From Otis tarda (taxonomy: Eukaryota > Chordata > Aves > Otidiformes > Otididae), in contig CM048560.1 of the NCBI GenBank assembly GCA_026413225.1, forward strand, positions 11,612,001 through 11,676,000: a DNA stretch of 64,000 nt, in the 5' to 3' direction. Positions 45,351 through 57,000 of this stretch are shown here, piece by piece. The notes beneath the pieces were generated by a model. It was not told the DNA's origin. It did not search any database and worked only from the letters and a program-made list of their open reading frames with translations. The position numbers and the translations under genes are program-made. Within the stretch, counting starts at the first letter, position 1. Every line of letters starts with the position of its first letter.

Positions 45351-48300
45351 AGCCTCCCTGGGTAGGGAAAGCGAAGGCGTGGTATTGCAAAGCGGGAGCT
45401 GGCTCGCAAGCGCTTTGCTCTTTCTGTTTCAGCCTTTTTGCCCCACTGGACGAAAAAGGACTGACAGATGTAAACGGCTTGAGGGATGTTTCTAAAATCA
45501 TTTCTTAACCGTGTCTTTCGCTAACCTGAACCGCCCCATTTACATATTCAGAGACACTTCACAACACGCCAGGATATTTTTGTCTACGGTTTATGCACGC
45601 ATTTCCTTAGAGACTGCTCTGCATCTCACCGCCACGCCAGCCTTCCTGGGACTTGGCCAAAACCCTCAGGGGTCAGAGATACCTGCCCAAATGTCAAAAT
45701 CTTTGATGTCACAAGCAGCCCGATCTCAGGAAACCCGCAAAGAAGCTAAAGCCTATCCTGCAGCTGCCTCGCTTCATGCTGTGTGGAAGGGGGGGTTAAA
45801 AACTGGGGATCCCTCAAGCAAAGGCCTCAGGATACACCCCCCAGAGCCCCGTGCTTGTACGGGTCACACTCTCCGCCTGCTCCAGCCTGCACCAGGCTGT
45901 GGGGCTGGGCAGTTCAGGAGTGGGTCACATCCACAAGGAGCCTCAAGTCAAAGAAAACACACGATAAATTGATTTTTTTAAAACTCGCTTCAGTCTTTGG
46001 AGAGGAAGCAGAAACAGCTGTATCGCATTTGGATAGGAAATCCACGCCCGAGCCAGGCGCTTTCCTCCGATGTGCAGCGAGGCTCGGCAACGGCCGGCGC
46101 GCCGGGGAGGTGGGCTGTCAGCAGACACCATCTTTTCTCCATTGAGCAGTAAATCTCCATGGCCTGGAGCGTGAGCCGTGCAGACAGGCAGCAGCGTGGC
46201 TTCCAGCACAGCTCGTCTGTGATGCTCGCGGCCCCGAGCCCCGGTGGGAGGTGGGGACGGGCAGGGATGGTCCCTCCCAGGCGATGCCCTGGCTGTGCTG
46301 CTCCTGCAACAGAGGAACTGGTGAGAGCAGGATGGAAATTCCAGCTTTTTTGAGCAAGCAACCAAGGGATGCTGGAGGCGGAGAGAAGACCCTTGGGAGG
46401 TGTCTGCCAGCCCCCACATCCCACCTGGTCACCAGCCAGCAGCCACGGGGATATTGCTGCCATAGCAGGCGGGGTCAGGGCATGGCCCCAGCCCTGCGGT
46501 GCCTGTCTGGGACAAAAGGTGATGCCCAGCATGAAGGTTCCCCCACTTCAGTGACCTGAAGCACCACCGTTGCTGACCCCGGAGGAAGAGGCTGTGCTTC
46601 CTCCACCGTTATTTCAGAAGCTTGGGCTGAGATCAGTGAAGTTTGTGGATTGTGGAGCGATGGTTGCTATAAACACTTCATCACTGTGACAAAAAAAAAA
46701 AACAAACAACATCACTCCTTCCTCTGACAGTTGGGTGTGGGCGAGCCCCAACTCCCTGGGTAGGGAAGCAGAAGAGGTTTTGGCAAAGGACAGGAAACAA
46801 GACGGGTTCAGAAACTAAACTGCTGCTGCTGTTCCCCCACCCCGGCTCTGTGGCTTTCTGTACAGAAGAAAAAAGGAGAGGAGGGCAGAAAGGGGGCTGG
46901 GGGGGTCCTTTGGCTGATCTGTAACAGGCTTCAGCCCCCAGTGAAGGCAGAGCCAGGCAGGAGGGGCTGGCGTGGGTTGCCTGGCCCTGCGTCGTCCTCC
47001 CAGCACAGATGGGACAGACCTTAATCCGAAGCAGGGGACAGATGTGTCCCTGAGCCCACAGCTGGCAAGGGGGATGGCTTAAGGTGGAAGCCTTACGGCA
47101 GGGTGCTGCCCTCAGCATCGCTCCCCAGGGCTGTCCTTAGCCAAAAGAGCAGCCTGGGGACAGGGCTGTGTCCCGCCAGCGGGGCCGCGGGTGCGGGCTG
47201 CAGCTCACATCTGGGCATGGGGGCTGCAGCTCTTTGCTGCGCAGGGCTTGTGGGGACGAAGCCAGGGTGGTACCCAGCTCACCACCGCTTCGGGTATTTT
47301 TAAGGCTGATTTCTGTTAAGTTCAAAAAACTCCGATATCTTGTGGGACAGCAGCTGAGAAAGTGTCTGCTCATCTCCCAGCACCTCAGAAATCTGCCTTC
47401 TGATCCGGGCAATGGCAAGAGGGACCGTGCAGCTGATGTCGGGTAGCAGGAGCTCTGCAAGCTCACGTGGCACGCCGGGACTTCCCGGGCCAGCTCTGCA
47501 AAGCAGCAGGTTAGAGAAACCTCATCCCAGCAACGGAAACAGCTTTGCAGACATGGCAAAAAGGGGGTAAAACCTCGTTATTTGCACGCCTCTTGTGTTA
47601 TTTTCAAGGAAGCAGGGAGAGTTTCCCAGGGGGAAGGGTGTAAGAGCTTCACACCAAAGCCTCCATCTTTCTCTGGTAAGTCTTGGGTTAAAGGCTCAGG
47701 GAGGAAGAGGGCAGAGGGAGTTTCCCTCCTACAAAGGAATGTCAACTTGGCGATTTAAGTAAAAAGGAAAGGTTGAAACTCCTCAGAGCAGAGAATTGCA
47801 ACATCTCTGATCTTTTTTTTTTCCTAATCCCTTCCAATTCACTTATCATACTGAAAGTGCAGACCCTGAAAATGGCCTGAAACACCAACGCTACAGTGAG
47901 CACCCAACTGCTGGGAGCTGACTTTGAATTTTGGCGCTTACAGCCCACACACAGACTAATTCACCGTGTCCAGGAAAACCTGCACGAGAATATTTGTGTA
48001 GCCCTTACAGTCCCTCTCGGGGACCCGGTGACCTATAACTGTTACGTGATGCGACTCAGTGTGCTAAACACGTGCTGGCCATCCCGGTGACACCAGCGCC
48101 CTTTGCCCCCACCAGCGAGGACGGTGCCAGGTGCTCCTTGCTCTCTGGCAAGGAGATGCCTATTTGCCACCGGAGTTGGTGCTCTGAGTGTGCTGACAGA
48201 TGGACTACAACGGCAGAGATCCCAGGGTGGCCGGTCTGGAAGGTGCCATCCTCTCCCCAGCCAGGAAGGGCTGCTCAGCTGCCTGATCTGCTCAGGGTGT

Positions 48301-48356
48301 GAAACGCTACGCAGCTGCGCTCTGCTCTGGTGTCTGCTCAGCCGCCACCGATGCTG

Positions 48357-48385
48357 CGGGGAGGAGAGAGGAGAGGAGAGGGGCA
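48357..48385. repeat. GGAGA purine microsatellite
   Basis: Short run of GGAGA/GGAGAGA units, about 29 bases, all purine apart from its edges. Confidence 0.75.
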
Positions 48386-48786
48386 AGGAGCTCTGGCTGC
48401 CCTGAGCTGGCAGCGGAGCATGGGAAGCACCGATGCATGGCCCGGGAGCCTGGCCGGGAGACAGGCTGGCTCCCGCCTGCGCCTTCGCGGGGACAAAGGC
48501 ATTAAAAAATGTAATAAAAATAAAAGACCAAAGGGGTTGTTTTCCTAGGAGGAGAGCTCACACCTTCCCCTTGGCAGGGCTGGGCCGAGGTGACATCAGG
48601 AAGCCATGCTGCCACCGGAGTGAGCAGAGATCGCCGTTATCGCATACAATCTGCATGAGGCAATGGGACGCGTCCGTCATCTCTGGCAACCGCCACAAAC
48701 AGTGGGGCCGGCTGCGGTGGCGGGTTGCCATGGCACGGGTGCAAACAGGCGCCCTCAGCCCCGGCTGAGTCACCTCGGGGCGGAAA

Positions 48787-48956
48787 TCATAGAATCACAG
48801 AATGGTTTGGGTTGGAAGGGTCTCTTCAAAGCCATCCAGTCCAACCCCCCACAAGGAGCAGGGACATCTCCAACCAGATCAGGTTGCCCAGAGCCCCGTC
48901 CAACCTGGCCTGGAAAGTTTCCAGGGATGGAGCATCCACCACCTCTCTGGGCAACT
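48787..48956 (-). mobile_element. CR1 LINE 3'-end fragment
   Basis: Begins with catagaatcacagaatgg and gtttgggttggaaggg, the reverse complement of the conserved CR1 3' terminus, then tccagtccaaccccc, gagcagggacatct, caggttgcccagagcc and a degraded ccacctctctgggcaac end. The element therefore lies on the minus strand with its 3' end at 48787. It is a typical short 5'-truncated copy with no coding capacity. It is the only clear CR1 I can see in the window and is the main clue to a sauropsid, probably avian, genome. Confidence 0.93.
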
Positions 48957-50134
48957 CATGATGACCCCAGCTGACACACCGCGCCGAAAATGGCCGGCTG
49001 CGTGGCTGTACGGCATCACGCGAGGCCCGGGAACTGAGAGAGGGTGAAGCCCAGTGACCTCTCCCCAGAAGGTGCATCCCTGGCCTCTCAGTACCCGCCT
49101 GGACCTTCTCTTCACGTTGTGGTCAGACTTCTACGCTCGCTGCTGGGGCAACCCACAGCTTGGTTCTTCCTAAAACTGCCTCGGTGCTGGGGCAAAGTGG
49201 GGGGCCCAGAGGATTGCTTGGGCAGGTTGAGCTGATGAACCAGCTCCATCCCACTTCCTGTTGCTGTACAGAGGCTTTCACCCATCTCCTGTGACCTCAC
49301 ACGTGCACACGGTGACCTCAGAGTGGTGTGCTGACATCAGCCAGTCATTTCATGTTTACATCTGACAATCCCTGTGGGATCAGGGCTCGGACAGGGGAGG
49401 TGAAGGTGGCCTGGATGCAGCGGGGCAGGGGCTCTGCCGCCAGTGGGGTGGCATCACCGTCCCTGCTGAGACAGCACGCTGGGAGCCATCGCACCGTCAC
49501 CTCCTTTGTCTGTCCACAGCACAAAGTACATCTCTGCAGCAGGAAACCATCGCCTTCCCATCGGCTTCTCCCATCCTGGGAAAACCGCCCAGGCAGCTGG
49601 CTGAGTAGATAAGTGGGGCCTTGCGTGCCGGGAGCAAGCCCCCGCTGCGCCGTTGCCCTGCCGGAGAGGCTGGGATTTGCCGCCTGGCGTCCGACTCGCC
49701 CGTGGCTGGGTGCCAACCCTTGGCAGCGCCAGGCGTCTTGTGTCAGCTGCGCCCACGGGGCCTGCGTGCCGAGGGAGCCGTGGGGCTGGGGACCAAGGGC
49801 CAGCCGGCTGGAAGGGCGGCCAGCCCGGCTTTGGGGCGCCAGCCAGCGGGGTGGAGAGGCGGAATGGGGGCTTCTTGGCGTGCCGGGATGGTTTGCATCC
49901 CAGCTGCTGCTCTCGCACTGAGTGATGGTACTTGCTGGCTGGAGAGTTGGTGCATTGGCTGGGGGACAGGAGCCCAGAGAGGGGGCGATGGGCAGGACCA
50001 CCCACCGGTCCGTGCTCTGGGTGCTGCTGGAGAGCCCTTGTCTCGGCAGCAGTAAAGCGGGCGGCTGCCTCTGGGAAGGAAAGGCCTAGACAGAGGAATG
50101 TGCATGGGGACAGGGGTGGCTTTGAGCAGGGTTT

Positions 50135-50661
50135 ATGGAGTGGTCAGGAAAACACAGGAAATTAGCTCCAGCTGAAGGTTCTCCAGCCCCGAGACAGCAG
50201 CGGGGACAGGGAAATAGACAAGCGATGTGTCATGGCGGGACCAGACAGCGCCCGATAGCAGCGAGGTACGGGAAGCTGAGAGGGATGCCAAAGACAGCAG
50301 AGGATTATCCAGGTCCGATAAGGCTCCGGGCAATGAAAAAAAGGACTTTATGGCCCGTTGGGAACCAAAGGAACCGTATGGAGATGCCAGACCTGTTAGG
50401 AAGGAGAACAAAGAAGCGGATAGAGATTGCAGAGCTAGAGCTGGACGAGGGATAAGGAAAACGCTTTCCAGCATGCTGAAGGTCTCGCCGGATCAACACC
50501 GTTTCTCTCCTCATTGCGAGCAGCCACATTTGGCTGCAAGAGGCCATTCCGTAGCTGGAAGGAGTTTCCTGCGCTGTTTCATGGTGTTCAGATGGTGCAG
50601 GGAAAAAAAAGGGAAAAGTGTTGTGCTAATCCATGGGCAGGACGCTATCAACTGGTTATGA
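50135..50661 (+). other. unassigned open purine-rich stretch upstream of TEDC1
   Basis: Two overlapping + strand frames stay open (106 codons at 50135-50455, 144 codons at 50227-50661) and a minus-strand frame of 113 codons covers 50133-50474. The 144-codon frame is rich in Lys, Arg, Asp and Glu. I recognise no family. It may be a degraded repeat, a promoter-associated non-coding transcript or chance in a region poor in stop codons. Confidence 0.25.
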
Positions 50662-50756
50662 ACTGCTTAACTGGCCAAGAAGCCACGGGTGGACATTTTG
50701 AGCCGCACGACCGCCGGGGGAAACGCGCGGGGCCGCTCCCCTCCGCGGGGCGCGGC

Positions 50757-50781
50757 CCACGCGTGGCGCCCCCACGCGTGG
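50757..50781. promoter_or_regulatory. duplicated palindrome CCACGCGTGG
   Basis: Two identical 10-bp perfect palindromes, 15 bases apart start to start, about 150 bp upstream of the TEDC1 ATG. The factor is not known to me; the core ACGCGT contains two CpG sites. Confidence 0.45.
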
Positions 50782-50928
50782 CGTGGCGGGGGCGGGGCGC
50801 GGGCAGAGCTGCAGTGTTCCCTCCCGGCCGCCGGGGGGCGCCGCAGCGGGCGGGCTCAGCGGAAGGTTGGGGGGGCGCCCCGCGCATGCGCCCGCCGCGC
50901 GGCGGTGGAGGGCGGGAAGCGGCGCGGG

Positions 50929-51054
50929 ATGCGGCGGCAGCAGCAGGGCCGGGAGCTGCCGGCCGCAGTCGGGGCCCTGTGCCGGGCTCTGCCGCCCCGC
51001 GCCCGGCCGGCCCCCGACACCCTCCGCCGCGCCAGGTTCGACCGGCCGCAGGCG
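50929..51054 (+). CDS. TEDC1: TEDC1 exon 1 (coding part)
   Basis: 42 codons beginning MRRQQQGREL and ending RRARFDRPQA, with donor gtgagc. G/C-rich codon use reflects the CpG island. Confidence 0.82.
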
Positions 51055-54000
51055 GTGAGCGCGGGCCGCCCCGGGCCGCCCTTCGCCGGCGGCCCCCGCT
51101 GTTGCCCAGCGCCCCCTCCCGCCTCTGCACCCCTCTGGGAGGGACAGCGGTGTGCGGCCGGGGCCTGGGTGGGGAGATTTCTGTGTGGGCCCCGGTTGGC
51201 ACTGCGTTGTGTGCTTCTCTGCAAAATCGCTGCTCTTGAAAGGGCTTTGTTTTCTGGCAGTTTTACTTAAAGCTTCATATTTCACCGTGGTCTGCAACAC
51301 CTTTTCTAGTGTCACCTGAGGTTTTCCTTTCCTGTGGACCAGCTTGGGTCTTCCTGCTTCAGGGCTTTGTAGAGGCCTCCAGCCCCCAGGCAGGGCGCTC
51401 CACTTGCCCAGTTAGCTATTCTAGGCATTTTAGGAGCGTTGATTGACTAAGAATCACTGTTGCAGTTTGTCAGCCTGCTGTCCTTGTGTGGCCAGGAAAT
51501 GATTTCCAGTTTCAGCTCACTGTGTGCTGCCTCTTGTTTGTGAGTCTTTAATACTGTCATGGTCGGATCTTTTCAGTGTTTTCAAGTACTTGACTACGAG
51601 CAAGTTGTGCCATATGCGGTTATATCAGAGCAGGTGCTTTGATACCATCCTCCTGCATGCCTGTGCCTTAAGGTAGAAGTGCTGGGTCTTGCTGCACAGC
51701 CAGCATTAGTAGCCCTTCTCTTTTTGAGTGCACCTTCCTGTAGGTAGTGTTCATAAGACAGCTGATACATGAACCTGCCTGATTTGACAGTGTTGGCAGG
51801 ATGCAGGTGTGCTCTTCCATGTAACAGCTGATGCTCAGGTATGGGTTTAATTGCCTAATTAAGGCTGAATGTGTCGCATATCTTTTGCCTGCTGATCTTC
51901 CCCCACCCCTCTCTTTTGCAGAGCCTGGATTTCTGGAGGCTGCTCTATGCTCTTCTGAAACAAATCCATGGAGGCAAGTGGACCGAGTGTGATGCCATAG
52001 GTAACCTAGTCACTCTAACTGACTGTGCAATTTCTGGCTGTCCTAGGGAACTACTGGGACTGGTTTTGTAGCACTTTGTCTCATTGCTCCCTGTCAGAAA
52101 TGCTCCATTTTGAATAGCTTAGTTTATGCCTCTTACTCTTGCATCACAGGTATGCAGGCAGGTTTCTTCGTCTTGGGCTTGCTTTATGCAGGAAACTGGG
52201 ATGTTTTTGTGTGTGCTAGGCACTCTTGCTTCCCTCGGATGTTCACCTACAGATAAATCTCTGCAATGATCCTATGTATTCTGTGTATGGACAGGGCCAC
52301 TACTCCAGAGAGAGGCTGAACACAAGTTGTCTTCTCACAATGACAGAGCAATATTTCTTAAATGTATGGTATTCCAAGTACGATACCACTCCCCAGACTT
52401 CTTTTGTGGAAGACTTTTACTTACAGCTCTTTCATCATCAGAGGAAGTTTTGAGAATGGGATTGTCTGTGATGGATAGAGGTCTCCTCACACCACTTAAA
52501 ATCCACTTTTGCCCTTGAAAGCAAAAAAAAATCCCAAGCCCTAAGCAACATTGGTTAAGCCTCTGAAGAGCTGGGAATCTGTTTGCTCTGTAAAGGGAGT
52601 TAAAAAAGGCTAAGCACTGTGGATGATACCTCTCAGGGAGTGTGGAGCAAAACCAGCATAGTTTTGCTGGTAGCTCAGCAGGAAATCAACATGGTTCTGT
52701 GTTACTCACAGGACTGCTGTTTTTCATTTGGCTATTTTTGCTTTTCTACTCGTCCACAGTCTGCCGTGTATGGTAAATCCATTTATTGGCTGTCTCCTAC
52801 AGCTTTGTGGAGGTGGTCCAGCACAAGTGCAGTCTCCTTGAATCTTGGCTGCTCCCGTGCTAATTGCCTGTAGCATTTGGAGACAGGATTTCCCTGTGCA
52901 TGTGGCAGGTTGCTGGCTCTAGAGAGAGCAAACCCAGCCTCTGCTGGTAGATTGCAAGGTAGAAATGCGTGGTTCCACTCAGAACTACTGAGCTGATTTT
53001 TAAGAAACATGTTTAGTCACAATTTTTTGATTAAAGCTGGAAGTCAGGTTGGATAGCTGTACTCTTTTTCAAATTACAATAATTACCTTTGGCCAAGTGA
53101 ATGAGTTGCCTGCTGCGAACACAATCAATATTTTACTGCCTTTCTTCTCTGTCCCTGCTCTGGAGTGCTTGTGGTCTTTCATGTGTTTAATGGAAATGAA
53201 GTGGAAGCCTTGGGCATAGGGGCTAAATAACTTTCTCAGGTTTGCACAGGATTCTGTAGCACAACAAAGAATTGAAACTGCTTCCTCTAATCCACGCCTA
53301 GTGCTTTAGTACATGGATCAGACATTCTTTCTTTGCTGTTTTTGTACAACCTCTTAATTATCTTAGCTAAAACAAGGAGCACAGCAGCTGACAGATCCCA
53401 GAGGAAGGCTGTGAAGTACGAGGGCCACTCTGTGCGTGGGCATAGGAACAGCTTTCTGGAAAAGAGAAGCCACACTCAAATGGTCTTGTAGCCTTTCATT
53501 TTTATAGGCTAAAATTTTTTCCAAAAGAAAAGTCCTTTTTATGAAGCGACTTATGAAGTTGTGCTCCAGTCTGTAGTTATGTTTCAAGTTAGTAGATTTC
53601 ATCAGTCAGTTTTTGATCTGATCTTGTCATATAGGTAAATTTTAGAGGAGAATAAAATTTGTTTTGAATAGAACAGCTACTAGTCATTCCCTTGTTATGG
53701 TTGTGATGTGATATTATTTAGAAAAACTTTCTACATGATGTTTTCAAATGGTTGATGTATTTTATTGCCTAGCTAGCAGAAAAGAAAATATTTGAAAAAT
53801 CACATATATAAAAAAAGTCCACACAGTTTGCTGTTTAAAATGTAGGAGCTATTGCTTTCTTGCAAAAAGAAACCAGAAATCCCACTAAAGCCTGCCAGTC
53901 AGTGGCTATAAAATTCTTCAAATGGCTCTCTTGGTTTCTCATTTCAGAAGAATTTTTTTTTCTTCACACAGTAAAAAACACGTACGGTAAAGTTTGGGAA

Positions 54001-57000
54001 GCTGTGAATACGCTCCAGCCCCTTAAACATTTCGGAACAATGGGTCTCTTGGCAGTGGAGTGCGAGTCAAAGTAAGCTGTCTAACGGTACTCTGGGCATA
54101 ACCTTACTGATGAAGTCATGACGAGTGGTTTCATGCTGCTCTTTCTTCACAGAGGCTGAGAGCTGATAGACTTTGCTAACAACCTAACAAACGGCCACAC
54201 CAGGTAGCAGTGCAACATGCATTTAGATAGTTGGAGGAAATATTTCTTTTCTGGGGTTGTAATTCATTTTTTGTAGTATGGGAAAGAGTTCTGGAGCTGC
54301 AATATATTTTTGTTTGTTTGACAAATGAAGCAGAAAATGTTCTTCTGCAGCAGTAGTTTCCCATAATACCACTACCTCTGGAGGTGTTTCTTGTCTGAGT
54401 GCATGAAGTAATGTATCTGTGTCTGTTCTTGTACATGATTTCGTTCCTCTCCATCTTAGCCTGGCAGGCTAATGCACAATCCTTATTTGAATATCATGTT
54501 GTAAGTCACAGAAGATCTTCTGCAGAATTTGGAAGAGCACAGCTTGAGTATAGTTTTAAGAGAGCTGAACCCCGAGGTTCATCCCCAATTTGGTCTTGTT
54601 TTTATAAATAATGTGCATGCAGAAGGGGATTAGTTGGAAGGACTGTGGATCTTTCTCTATAAACTGCCTAATCTTAATTAAATGCCATAAGAAGACGGTG
54701 CCAAAGAGGTGGTGTTTGAGTGACTGCTGTTATCTGCTGGGTGATGATTTTTCTCTCTCTGCTGCACATTTTGGAAGAATCCTTCTTGGTCTTGAATCCT
54801 TATATAGCCTCTACTGTGATTTATCAGAACACCATTTCCTTGTAAGCAGAGCACTGTAGAGATGAGGAAAACTAAGTGACTTTTCTGAGATCATGGAAAG
54901 GCTTTTGAGCCCCAGATCCATGCTTTGACCACTCACCTACCATTGCTGCCTGATGCTCTCACCGGTCATACCCCCTCATGTGAGAGGAGTGCATTGCAGA
55001 GGGAGAGAATGAAATAGGGGGAGGTAAAGGACCAGAGCAACACAGAAATTCGGGTGGCAAATTGCCTTGGTGGATCTGGTTCTGAGTGGTGTATCAGAGA
55101 AGGGAAATGGTGATAAGGGAAGAAAACCACCTGGCTTGCACTTAATTCCTTCTCTTTGATGTGTGATTTCTTGGGGGAGCTCCATGAACTGCAGATGGCA
55201 GCACGTGATGCTTGTTTGCTTTGAAAAAGAAGGAAAGTACAGGCTGATCTTCCTTCCTTTTGGAGTATTTCTGCTTTTACCTGTTATGGCAGTTCCTTCC
55301 CTTGCAAATGCACAAAGAAAAGGAAAGGGCAACGTGAAAACCTAGCTCGTGAGAATGTTCAAGAGTGATCAAAATAAAATCTCTAATATGTGAGTGCTCC
55401 CCCTGTGCATGAGGGATTGGAGTACATATCTACAGCAAGATTTTTAGCAAACCAGAGGCATTTCTGCCACCCTAGTGTTGTGAAGGGAAACTGCTTTTTA
55501 CATTCACAAGTTCTGCAAAATGAGCAAACAGAGTGATTTAGGTGTTTGAGTTTGCTTTTTGTGTCTGTAATGCAGAAACAAGCTAGGTTTAAAACCAGTT
55601 GTCCAACTGTTGTGTATCTCTGCAGAAACTCTGCTATGCAAACCACTAGTCCTGCAAAAAATTAGTAGCTCTGCATGATCATGACACCTGCTTAATCATG
55701 CTCCTGCTCTTGTTTTTTGTTCTTCAGTCATGATTAATGTCTTTGTCAAGAATTCATTTGTAGCTTTTACGTGGCCAGTCATGTATTCCCACTCCTACTG
55801 CTGAAGATGTGTAGTCATCTGTAGAACAGTTTCAGCTGTGTGTTTGGACTGAGGAGCACTCTGGAAGTAGGCATCTCCTTAGGGAGCTGCACTCTTGTTT
55901 CCTTAAATCCTAAAGTTGGTCAAAGAGTCCAGACAATCTACCTTTCTCTGGTTGGTCAAGGTGCAAAGGGCTTGCTGGCTCTTTATGACTGCCGGCTCCT
56001 TCCAGGCTCAGCAGAGCTGTAGCGAGGTACTGCTTCTATAGGGTTACTAGCATAGGTCAGCTTATAGCTCCTCCCTGTGTCTTGGCTTTGTATTACGTTC
56101 GGTGGATAAGACTCTTTTAGCATTTTGCAAATCAAGTTCAATGAACTTGCAAAAAACTTTGCGAAATCTCTTCACTATGAGAGTCTCTTGTAATGAACAA
56201 ATTCCTTTTGAGAGCAACAGGATATTTTTCTTGGTGTTTTTTTTTTTTGTTTTGAAGTTGATCATTTATGTGGTTTTTGAGCTTCAGCACTTGATGGCAG
56301 ACAATGAAAGATTATGGTATGTGTCAATGCTAAGGGAGGTTTTTATCAAAGTGGCAAGGAGCAGGCAAATGAGTGTGTAATGTGAGGAACTGGTATGTTA
56401 ATTAAGGACAGCAGTGACAATCTCTGATTGTGCGAGGTTTGTACTTCCTATTGTTTTTGTGTGTGTGAGCATTACGCTGGAAAAGGGGAACAGCTTTCTT
56501 CCTTACTTTGTAAGAATGCCTAAACTGGATCAAACTGAAGGTTCGTCTGGCTTCATCCAGCTGTGGCAGCTGTCAAAAGTGGATGCTCAGGGGAAAGCAA
56601 GGCGCAGATATAGAAGGATGCTTTTGGGGGGGGTCTTCTTTCAGCCTCCGGTAATTTACATCTCAGACTTCCCAAACCAGAGAGGATATCTCTGTATTTC
56701 ATAACCTTCCATGAAATCCTGTTCTATAAATCCAGTTCCTCCTTGAGCCTGCATAACTCTTGGTGTCTCTAGTGTCCCATGGCTGGAAATTGCAGAGCTA
56801 TGCCCCGTGTGTGAAGAACATCTCTTTTAACTTGTTTTGATTCAGATGCTTGCTAACCTTGTTTGGTGGCTCACAGTTCTTGTGCTGAATGTTGTGCAAA
56901 CAAATTATTCCTTGTTTACCCATTCCACCGCAGTCATGGTTTTAAAGAGTTTTGTCATATGCATTCTCAGTCATCTCCTTGGCCTATGTTGTCAGTTCTT

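Larger units (their letters stand above)
44871..50690. other. intergenic region CRIP1-TEDC1
   Basis: Contains an 18-bp tandem repeat (45306-45350), a GGAGA purine microsatellite (48357-48385), an incomplete X-box GTTGCCATGGCA (48724-48735), the CR1 fragment (48787-48956) and an open purine-rich stretch (50135-50661). No exon or RNA gene is recognisable elsewhere. Confidence 0.75.
50690..51180 (+). promoter_or_regulatory. TEDC1: TEDC1 CpG island promoter
   Basis: Dense CpG around TEDC1 exon 1 with GC boxes (gggggcggggcg near 50788-50800) and no TATA box. Two copies of the palindrome CCACGCGTGG lie at 50757-50766 and 50772-50781. The sharp drop to AT-rich DNA after about 51.2 kb marks the edge of the island. 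Confidence 0.7.
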
